From assembly GCA_002342365.1 (NCBI GenBank), contig DDPV01000034.1:31616-42940 (forward strand): DNA of 11,325 bases, given 5' to 3'. Below the pieces are notes generated by a model. That model saw only the letters and a program-made list of their open reading frames with translations. It was not told where the DNA came from and did not search any database. Shown one piece after another: positions 1 through 5,461 of this stretch. Origin of the DNA: Burkholderiales bacterium UBA2459. GTDB lineage: Bacteria > Pseudomonadota > Gammaproteobacteria > Burkholderiales > Burkholderiaceae_E. The position numbers and the translations under genes were made by a program. Each line of letters begins with the position of its first letter. The first letter of the stretch is position 1.

Positions 1-356
1 GGCTTAAGGACATCGAAGAAACGAAACAGAACGAAGGCAAGCGCCTCTTGCACCCAGCTGCCGTTGAGCACCCATAGCAGCAGCCAAAACGCAAGAATTT
101 CGTCCCACACAATCGACGATGGATCTTGTTGATTGAGAAGGCGGCTGGTGCGGTCTATGGCCCACAAACCCAGGAAAAACCCGGATACCAAAAGCAGCGC
201 CCATCCCCAATCGGGCATCACCGGCTGCAAGACGTTGAAGCTCAACCAGGCCCAGGCGCTTGCAACAGTTCCGGGCGCATAGGGCGAAAGGCCGGTGCCA
301 AATCCCATGGCAATCAGCAAGGAGGGGGAAAATAAGCGTGGTGGCGCGACGTTCAT
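1..356 (-). CDS. pgpA: Phosphatidylglycerophosphatase A, C-terminus cut off by window edge
   Basis: PgpA is a membrane phosphatase that removes phosphate from phosphatidylglycerophosphate to give phosphatidylglycerol. I translated 118 complete codons; the frame is open to base 1, so about 40-50 C-terminal residues are missing (family length about 160-170). Visible family motifs are GFGTGLSPYAPGT (residues 18-30), DPSSIVWDEILAFW (78-91, the acidic catalytic/metal region) and FRFFDVLKP (111-119). Hydrophobic stretches at about 50-66 and 87-98 fit membrane segments. The ATG at 356-354 overlaps the thiL stop by one base (TGATG), which suggests translational coupling as the last visible gene of the rib-nusB-thiL operon. 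The longer frame on the same strand reaching to 411 lacks these motifs and is a shadow. Confidence 0.93.
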   Translation of the reverse strand, partial: MNVAPPRLFSPSLLIAMGFGTGLSPYAPGTVASAWAWLSFNVLQPVMPDWGWALLLVSGFFLGLWAIDRTSRLLNQQDPSSIVWDEILAFWLLLWVLNGSWVQEALAFVLFRFFDVLK

Positions 357-1309
357 CAAGCGAAATGATCATAGCCACGAAATGGCATGGCAAGCGGGAT
401 GCCACGAGCATCCAGGATCTCGCGTCGATGATCGGCGGTCATTTCACCGATGCAGCTAAGCTCAAGATCGAGTTTTTTTGCGAGCTCATGGATCTGCGCC
501 TGCGCCTGGGGCCTTGCGGTAAACAGCAACTCGTAGTCATCACCGCCTTGAAGCGCCAGAGCGAGTCGCTCGTCTTCAGGGCAAGCCTCAAGCACCGGGT
601 GAAGCGGTAGGCGATCAGCAAAGATCATCACACCAAGGCGTGATCGCTCTAATATATGAACAACATCACCAAGCAGTCCATCGCTTAAATCCAGCGCACA
701 TTGACTGATGCCGCGCAGCGCCATACCGAGTTCGACGCGCGGCACTGGCCAGTTGAGGCACTCATCAGCCTGCTCGCAACGGCCGGGATACTTCAGTGCG
801 AAGGCTGCTGCGCCAAGTCGGCCACTTACCCAGAGCTGATCGCCGGGCTCAGCGGCATCGCGCCTCAACGCAAAAGCTTGCGGCACCTGACCGATCACGG
901 TCAGACTCAAACACAAGGGCCCCGCTGTCGTATCGCCCCCGATCAACTCACAACGATGCGAATCAGCCAAGGAAAATAGGCCTCGCGAAAAAGCGCTGAG
1001 CCAGCGATCGTCCTGGTCACGATCAAGCGCCATCGAAAGCATGAAAGCGATGGGCTCAGCACCCATGGCTGCAAGATCCGAAAGGTTTACAGCCAAGGCT
1101 TTATGTCCGAGTGACTCGGGGTCCACATCGGCATGAAAGTGGCGGCCAAGAAGCAACATGTCGCTTGAAATGGCAAGGGCCTGAGCCGAAGGCTCAAGCA
1201 AGGCGCAATCGTCGCCGATTCCGAGCCACGCGGCCGCCCGACCGAGTCGTTTGCGTTGGGCCTCAGCAGGCTCAGCGAAAAATCGTCGGATCCTGTCAAA
1301 CTCACTCAT
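356..1309 (-). CDS. thiL: Thiamine-monophosphate kinase
   Basis: ThiL phosphorylates thiamine monophosphate to thiamine diphosphate with ATP, in the cytosol. The 317-aa product has normal family length (E. coli about 325). Motifs seen: GIGDDCA (30-36), SSDMLLLGRHF (48-58), NLSDLAAMG (75-83, metal binding), IGGDT (123-127), GDQLWVSG (156-163), DLSDGLLGD (207-215) and GGDDYELLF (255-263). The start MSEFDRIRRFF matches the usual ThiL N-terminus, although no clear Shine-Dalgarno precedes it. It lies 38 bp after nusB and its TGA overlaps the pgpA ATG. The nusB-thiL-pgpA order is widespread in proteobacteria. The product supplies thiamine diphosphate, the cofactor of the TPP enzyme encoded at 5462-7219; a functional link is not shown. 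An A7 run (473-479) sits near the 3' end with the frame intact. Confidence 0.97.
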   Translation of the reverse strand: MSEFDRIRRFFAEPAEAQRKRLGRAAAWLGIGDDCALLEPSAQALAISSDMLLLGRHFHADVDPESLGHKALAVNLSDLAAMGAEPIAFMLSMALDRDQDDRWLSAFSRGLFSLADSHRCELIGGDTTAGPLCLSLTVIGQVPQAFALRRDAAEPGDQLWVSGRLGAAAFALKYPGRCEQADECLNWPVPRVELGMALRGISQCALDLSDGLLGDVVHILERSRLGVMIFADRLPLHPVLEACPEDERLALALQGGDDYELLFTARPQAQAQIHELAKKLDLELSCIGEMTADHRREILDARGIPLAMPFRGYDHFA

Positions 1310-1347
1310 CGCAGTTCAACGCCCTGGAGAGGCCTTGATGCATATGC

Positions 1348-1812
1348 TCAGGCGCAGCTGGTGTTGAGCTGAGACTCAGCAGCGCGAAGATTCAGGGCAA
1401 GCTTATCGAGCACACCGTTCACGAACTTATATCCGTCCGTACCGCCAAAATTTTTCGTCAGCTCAACGGCTTCGTTGATCACCACCCGATAAGGGATTTC
1501 AAGATGATGACAAAGCTCATAGGTACTCAGCAACAACACAGCATGTTCAACCGGGCTGAGTTCTTTCACCGTTCGATCAAGACAGGGCGCCAGCAGTGAC
1601 TCCAACGCTTCGGCGCTCTGGATTGAGCCCTCAAGCAAAGCCATGAAGTGGACCTCATCGGCTTTACGGTACTCCGGGTGTTGCATCAAATGGGCTCGAA
1701 TCAGGCCTGCACTCTCTCTGGTCAAAAGCCACTGATACAGGCCCTGAAGCGCATACACCCGCGCGCGCCGGCGAGCGGTGATCTGCTTTGAGCCGGTCTG
1801 GGGTTCAGTCAT
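1348..1812 (-). CDS. nusB: Transcription antitermination factor NusB
   Basis: NusB binds NusE (S10) and boxA RNA in the antitermination complex for rRNA operons. The product is all-helical; key stretches are the basic N-terminal ARRRARVYALQGLYQW (residues 13-28) for RNA binding and the C-terminal IPYRVVINEAVELTKNFGG plus YKFVNGVLDKLA, which are nearly diagnostic of the family. I chose the ATG at 1812-1810 (154 aa) rather than the first in-frame start at 1857, because GAGG lies 6 nt upstream and the extra 15 residues have no counterpart in NusB. This start overlaps the ribH stop by 8 bp (ATGACTGA), suggesting coupling. The protein is slightly longer than E. coli NusB (139 aa), with about 10 extra residues at each end. 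Confidence 0.96.
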   Translation of the reverse strand: MTEPQTGSKQITARRRARVYALQGLYQWLLTRESAGLIRAHLMQHPEYRKADEVHFMALLEGSIQSAEALESLLAPCLDRTVKELSPVEHAVLLLSTYELCHHLEIPYRVVINEAVELTKNFGGTDGYKFVNGVLDKLALNLRAAESQLNTSCA

Positions 1813-2308
1813 TCGCTGCCTCATCCAACGACTCGTCATCCGGGTCGAGCTGATCAATCACCGCGTAGAGCTCGGCCATTTCAACGGCAACCCGTGCAGC
1901 CTCGGCGCCCTTTTCAGCCGCGCGCGCCATGGCTTGTTGCTCGGTGTCGGTGGTGAGTACGGCGTTGGCAATCGGCACATCAAACTCGAGTGCCACCTGA
2001 CGAATGCCGGCTGCGCTTTCATTGGCGACCACTTCGAAGTGATAGGTTTCACCACGAATCACCGCGCCGATCGCAATCAAGGCGTCAAACTGCATGGTTT
2101 GCGCAAGCTTGGATAACACGCCTGGAATCTCAAGCGCACCAGGCACCGTCATGACCACCACATCATCGATTGAAACGCCCATTGCGCCGAGCGCATCCAG
2201 GCAGGATTGCCTGAGCTGCTCACAGACCGGCGCATTGAAACGCGCTTGCACAATGCCGACTCGCATCCCGGCTCCATCAACGATTGCTTCAAAAACTTCT
2301 GCTTCCAC
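1805..2308 (-). CDS. ribH: 6,7-dimethyl-8-ribityllumazine synthase
   Basis: Lumazine synthase condenses 5-amino-6-ribitylaminouracil with 3,4-dihydroxy-2-butanone 4-phosphate, the penultimate step of riboflavin synthesis, and typically assembles as pentamers or 60-mer shells. Motifs: ARFN (22-25), VPGALEIP (55-62), GAVIRGETYHFEVV (81-94) with the catalytic His at about 90, and NAVLTTDT (115-122). I chose a GTG start at 2308 (167 aa) because AGGAG lies exactly 6 nt upstream and overlaps the ribBA stop (TGAGGAG). The alternative ATGs at 2326 (173 aa) and 2350 (181 aa) lack an SD, and the latter would overlap ribBA by 32 bp. The acidic C-terminal tail (DPDDESLDEAAND) is extra relative to the E. 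coli protein. Identity is certain; the start is probable. Confidence 0.95.
   Translation of the reverse strand: MEAEVFEAIVDGAGMRVGIVQARFNAPVCEQLRQSCLDALGAMGVSIDDVVVMTVPGALEIPGVLSKLAQTMQFDALIAIGAVIRGETYHFEVVANESAAGIRQVALEFDVPIANAVLTTDTEQQAMARAAEKGAEAARVAVEMAELYAVIDQLDPDDESLDEAAND
1819..1822 (-). promoter_or_regulatory. nusB ribosome binding site inside ribH
   Basis: GAGG on the minus strand, followed by a 6-nt spacer before the ATG at 1812. It lies inside the last codons of ribH and decides the nusB start against two upstream in-frame ATGs (1857 and 1824). Confidence 0.65.
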
Positions 2309-2314
2309 GCGCTT

Positions 2315-2319
2315 CTCCT
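2315..2319 (-). promoter_or_regulatory. ribH Shine-Dalgarno sequence overlapping ribBA stop
   Basis: AGGAG on the minus strand shares its first A with the ribBA TGA stop and sits 6 nt before the GTG at 2308. Its position supports the GTG start and translational coupling of ribBA with ribH. Confidence 0.7.
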
Positions 2320-3518
2320 CATGCATGAGTGACAAAGCCCAGCACCTCAAGGTTAAAACCTGACATGCTCGGGATTTTTCGGGGATTGGACAACAAACGC
2401 ATCTTCCGAACCCCTAAATCGCGCAGAATCTGTGCGCCGATGCCATAGGTTCGTAGATCGGTTTTTGCAGCCCGTCGCATGGCCTGAAGCGCAGCCGTAT
2501 CGCCACGATCAGCAGCCAAACATGCTTCAAAACGCTGAAACACCGCATCAGCGTTTTGTGCAACATTTAAAAGCACAACAACGCCCGCACCATCAAAGCC
2601 AGCGATCTTCTCCAAGGCCTTATCCAAGGGCCACGAGTGGCTTGCGGCTGAACCGTCGAGCAGATCAAGAATGTTCAAGGGCTCGTGAACCCGCACAAGG
2701 GTTTCCTGATCAGCAAGCGGTTGACGGTGCACGATTGCCACATGCGGTGCCTGGGTTGCAGCATCGCGAAACATGACCAGGCGAAAGTCGCCTTGCGCGA
2801 GCCTGATTGCGCGCTCGCCCACCCGCACAACCAGCTTTTCGTTCTCACTTCGATAGTGGATTAAACTTTCTATCGTTCCTATTTTTAACTTGTGTTCTTT
2901 GGCAAAATCGATGAGATCCGGCAAACGAGCCATCGATCCGTCATCTTTGAGGATTTCACAGATCACCGCTGCAGGCTCACAGCCTGCCATCGCAGCCAGA
3001 TCGCAGCCCGCTTCTGTATGACCAGCCCGAACAAGCACACCACCGGGCTGAGCCATCAGAGGAAAGATGTGGCCAGGCTGCACGAGATCTGCAGCGCAGG
3101 CATGACGCGCAACTGCCGCTTGTACCGTGCGCGCTCGGTCAGCGGCAGAGATTCCGGTGGTCACGCCCTCGGCTGCTTCGATCGATACCGTGAAATTGGT
3201 GCCATGCGGCGAACCGTTGTGGCTCACCATCAGGGGCAACTTCAAAAGCTCGCATCGCTGTCGCGTGAGGGTGAGGCAGATCAGGCCGCGACCAAAACGG
3301 GCCATGAAGTTAATCGCCTCAGCGCTCACATGCTCGGCAGCCATCACCAGATCGCCCTCGTTTTCGCGATCCTCTTCATCAATCAGAACAACCATCCGAC
3401 CGGCACGCAGTTCAGCAACAATGTCAGGGACCGAAGCGATCGCCGCTTCAGCGACTGTCTCGGGGACGGGTGGGGCCAAGGCAAGGTTGAGCGGGGAGAC
3501 GTTTGATGTCATTTTCAT
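2319..3518 (-). CDS. ribBA: 3,4-dihydroxy-2-butanone 4-phosphate synthase fused to a degenerate GTP cyclohydrolase II-like domain
   Basis: The N-terminal domain (about 28-222) is an intact RibB, converting ribulose 5-phosphate to 3,4-dihydroxy-2-butanone 4-phosphate plus formate: DEEDRENEGDL (47-57, Mg and substrate binding), HGTNFTVSIEA (105-115), TTGISAADR (120-128), PGHIFPL (148-154) and RAGHTEAGCDLA (164-175). The C-terminal half (about 225-399) aligns with RibA by eye (RVHEP at 276-280, TDLRTYGIGAQILRDLG at 353-369, LLSNPRK at 375-381). It lacks the zinc-binding CxTGD...RCDC cysteines and the RQEGRNIGL segment, and it ends about 30 residues early. It is therefore predicted to have no cyclohydrolase II activity, a variant known in betaproteobacteria. 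ATGs at 3518 and 3512 both lack an SD; I kept the first. The gene lies 18 bp after ribE. Confidence 0.95.
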   Translation of the reverse strand: MKMTSNVSPLNLALAPPVPETVAEAAIASVPDIVAELRAGRMVVLIDEEDRENEGDLVMAAEHVSAEAINFMARFGRGLICLTLTRQRCELLKLPLMVSHNGSPHGTNFTVSIEAAEGVTTGISAADRARTVQAAVARHACAADLVQPGHIFPLMAQPGGVLVRAGHTEAGCDLAAMAGCEPAAVICEILKDDGSMARLPDLIDFAKEHKLKIGTIESLIHYRSENEKLVVRVGERAIRLAQGDFRLVMFRDAATQAPHVAIVHRQPLADQETLVRVHEPLNILDLLDGSAASHSWPLDKALEKIAGFDGAGVVVLLNVAQNADAVFQRFEACLAADRGDTAALQAMRRAAKTDLRTYGIGAQILRDLGVRKMRLLSNPRKIPSMSGFNLEVLGFVTHA

Positions 3519-3536
3519 TACAAGATCAATATCGAC

Positions 3537-4160
3537 TCAGGGTGTGTCGATTGTAGGCTTGAACTGCATCAAACGCTCGCAGTAACGGGCGATTAAATCG
3601 ACTTCCAGATTCACCGGGTCGCCTGGCTTAAGTTGCGCCAAGGTGGTGTGTTGCAACGTGTGGGGAATCAGATTGATGTGGATTCGACAGACCTGCTCAA
3701 GATCCTCCACTTGATTGACCGTGAGGCTCACGCCTTGAACCGCCACCGATCCCTTGTATGCAAAAAAACGGGCCAATGAAAGCGGCGCGTCGATAGCAAG
3801 ATGCCAGGATTCGCCCACTGCTTCAAACTCGGCCACATGACCGTGTCCATCGATATGACCGCTTACCAGGTGTCCGCCGAGCACCTGCGAAAGACTCAAG
3901 GCCTTTTCCAGATTCACCGGTCCAAGCCGGTCAAGGCCGACGGTGCGCTGCAGGCTTTCCTTGGATACGTCGATATCAAAGTGGGCATCGCCTTTATCGA
4001 CCACCGTCATGCATGCGCCGTTGATCGCAATCGAATCGCCCAAGGCCACATCCGCAAGCGGCATGTGGCCGGCCTGAATGCGCAATCGCAAACCGTAATG
4101 CTCAGCAAGCGGGCTGATTGATTCGATCTGACCGACGGCCGCTACAATTCCTGTAAACAT
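3537..4160 (-). CDS. ribE: Riboflavin synthase, alpha subunit
   Basis: This enzyme dismutates two 6,7-dimethyl-8-ribityllumazine molecules to riboflavin and 5-amino-6-ribitylaminouracil; it works as a homotrimer. The 207-aa chain shows the typical internal duplication. Barrel 1 starts with MFTGIV (1-6) and contains GDSIAINGACMTV (41-53) and VSKESLQRT (65-73). Barrel 2 starts around GGHLVSGHIDG (95-105) and contains KGSVAVQGVSLTVN (136-149) and PHTLQHTTL (166-174). The start is secure: MFTGIV is the canonical N-terminus and AGGGGA lies 6 nt upstream. It follows ribD by 30 bp. The symbol ribC is also used for this gene in some species. Confidence 0.97.
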   Translation of the reverse strand: MFTGIVAAVGQIESISPLAEHYGLRLRIQAGHMPLADVALGDSIAINGACMTVVDKGDAHFDIDVSKESLQRTVGLDRLGPVNLEKALSLSQVLGGHLVSGHIDGHGHVAEFEAVGESWHLAIDAPLSLARFFAYKGSVAVQGVSLTVNQVEDLEQVCRIHINLIPHTLQHTTLAQLKPGDPVNLEVDLIARYCERLMQFKPTIDTP

Positions 4161-4166
4161 TTTGCA

Positions 4167-4172
4167 TCCCCT
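4167..4172 (-). promoter_or_regulatory. ribE Shine-Dalgarno sequence
   Basis: AGGGGA on the minus strand with a 6-nt spacer to the ribE ATG at 4160. It is one of the strongest SD sequences in the riboflavin cluster. Confidence 0.7.
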
Positions 4173-4190
4173 GCTTCGATAAGGTTTGGT

Positions 4191-5309
4191 TCATGCACCG
4201 ATGGCAGCAAGCGAAGCGGTCTTGCAAAGCCGCAGTCTGAGATCTCGTCCAAGGCCTGCATGTTCGACAAAGGCCCAATCGCTTTCTCCTGGAATCTGCT
4301 CCAGACTCGGTAACTCGATCATGTCAAGTCCGGGACCCAGCAGCTGCGGTGCGAAATAAAGCAGCAATTCATCGACACAGTGTTCGCGAAAAAGCGACCC
4401 GTTAAGCTTTGAGCCAGCTTCAACATGCAATTCGTTGACGCCTTCATTTGCCAGCCAGCGCAACATCGCCTTCAAGTCCACTTTGGACTGTGCATTGGGT
4501 ATGGACACAATACGATGCCCAGCATCGCTAAGCTGACGCCAAAGGCTCGGCTTTTCGGCATCGCTTTGTAGTGCGGTCACAATCCACACGCCAGGACTTG
4601 CGAGCATCCGCGCGTCTGCTGAAACATCCAGCCGCGAATCCACAAGCACTTTCACAGGTTGACGGGTGGTTTCAACCAGACGCACATTCATGAGCGGATC
4701 GTCGTCCCTCACAGTACCGATACCGGTCAGAATCGCCGAAGCCCTCGCCCGCCAGGCATGACCATCGCGACGCGCAGACAGATCGGTGATCCACTGACTT
4801 TGCCGGTTCTGTAGCGCGGTTTTCCCATCGAGCGATGCTGCAAGCTTCATACGCACCCAGGGTTGCTGGCGTTTGATGCGCGAGATGAAGCCAAGGTTCA
4901 GTTCGATCGCTTCCTTTTGCATAAGGCCAAGGTCCACACGAATCCCAGCCTGTCGTAAGCGCTCTGCACCCTCGCCGTTGACCAGGGGATTGGGGTCTTG
5001 CATCGCCACAACAACCCGCGAAACGCCGGCACGAATCAGCGCATCGCTGCACGGCGGCGTGCGGCCCTGATGCGAGCAAGGCTCCAGGTTCAGATAAACG
5101 CTTGCCTGCCGAGCAAGATCGCCTGCCTGTTGCAGCGCGTGGACTTCGGCGTGGGGCTCGCCTGCCCGCTGATGCCATCCCTCACCGACGATTTGGCCTT
5201 CGCGCACGATCACACAACCCACCCTGGGATTCGGATCGGTGGTGAAGAGTCCATTCGCTGCCAGATCGAGGGCACGGCGCATCAATTGCGCATCAGTAGA
5301 ACTGAACAT
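4191..5309 (-). CDS. ribD: Bifunctional diaminohydroxyphosphoribosylaminopyrimidine deaminase / 5-amino-6-(5-phosphoribosylamino)uracil reductase
   Basis: RibD carries out the second and third steps of the pyrimidine branch of riboflavin synthesis. The N-terminal deaminase (about 1-145) has PNPRVGCVIV (27-36) and the zinc site HAE (53-55, His ligand and catalytic Glu) with PCSHQGRTPPC (77-87, Cys78 and Cys87). The C-terminal NADPH-dependent reductase (about 150-372) has MKLAASLDGKTA (154-165), SQWIT (171-175), GIGTVRDDDPLMNVR (196-210) and ELHVEAGSKLNGSLF (293-307). Length 372 fits the family. The start is fixed by an in-frame TAG 12 nt upstream, and the N-terminus matches E. coli RibD in length. 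No SD is visible; a -10-like TAGAAT ends 6 nt before the ATG, so the message may be leaderless. It is the first gene of the rib operon. Confidence 0.97.
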   Translation of the reverse strand: MFSSTDAQLMRRALDLAANGLFTTDPNPRVGCVIVREGQIVGEGWHQRAGEPHAEVHALQQAGDLARQASVYLNLEPCSHQGRTPPCSDALIRAGVSRVVVAMQDPNPLVNGEGAERLRQAGIRVDLGLMQKEAIELNLGFISRIKRQQPWVRMKLAASLDGKTALQNRQSQWITDLSARRDGHAWRARASAILTGIGTVRDDDPLMNVRLVETTRQPVKVLVDSRLDVSADARMLASPGVWIVTALQSDAEKPSLWRQLSDAGHRIVSIPNAQSKVDLKAMLRWLANEGVNELHVEAGSKLNGSLFREHCVDELLLYFAPQLLGPGLDMIELPSLEQIPGESDWAFVEHAGLGRDLRLRLCKTASLAAIGA

Positions 5310-5315
5310 CAGCGT

Positions 5316-5321
5316 ATTCTA
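5316..5321 (-). promoter_or_regulatory. Candidate -10 element of the ribD promoter
   Basis: TAGAAT on the minus strand (5/6 match to the sigma70 -10 consensus) lies 6 nt before the ribD ATG. A transcript would start at or next to the A of the start codon. No good -35 is visible at 17-18 bp (GACAGG at 18), which fits either weak or activator-dependent use. The same 9-mer TAGAATACG occurs in the candidate promoter near 11115. Confidence 0.4.
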
Positions 5322-5360
5322 TGGCGTGGTCAGCGATTGCCTGTCTGGATGCCCCAAAGG

Positions 5361-5423
5361 CTTCGGCTTATTCGCTTCCACTCGCTCTTTATTTCCTTCC
5401 GCTTCCCGTTTATTCGTTTCCGC
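5361..5423. repeat. Three tandem imperfect 21-bp direct repeats between divergent genes
   Basis: Read on the minus strand, the units are 5423-5403, 5402-5382 and 5381-5361, exactly 21 bp each. Cores are GCGGAAACGAATAAAC, GCGGAAGGAAATAAAG and GTGGAAGCGAATAAGC. Units 1 and 3 match at 15 of 21 positions, units 1 and 2 at 14 of 21. One strand is strongly purine-rich, with an AATAA core recurring every two helical turns. The array fills most of the 152-bp gap between ribD and the TPP-enzyme gene. It may be an operator or curved-DNA/UP-type element; the function is not shown by the sequence. Confidence 0.65.
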
Positions 5424-5461
5424 TTTCTGTTTGCTAACCGCCTGGAGCCTGTGATCCGCGC

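Noticed and set aside
4..411. 135-codon minus-strand frame at the left edge
   Set aside because: The neighbouring frame encodes clear PgpA motifs from the ATG at 356; this one has none and overlaps thiL by 56 bp.
1340..1347. Palindrome GCATATGC between nusB and thiL
   Set aside because: It is eight bases only, with no second copy or nearby regulatory context.
2892..3506. 204-codon plus-strand frame opposite ribBA
   Set aside because: It lies antisense to the intact RibB domain, has no recognisable motif and no SD, and its composition fits a shadow frame.
5310..5461. Possible FMN riboswitch ahead of the riboflavin operon
   Set aside because: I see none of the conserved RFN-element segments on the minus strand here or in the gaps before ribE, ribBA and ribH. 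A covariance-model search would settle it.
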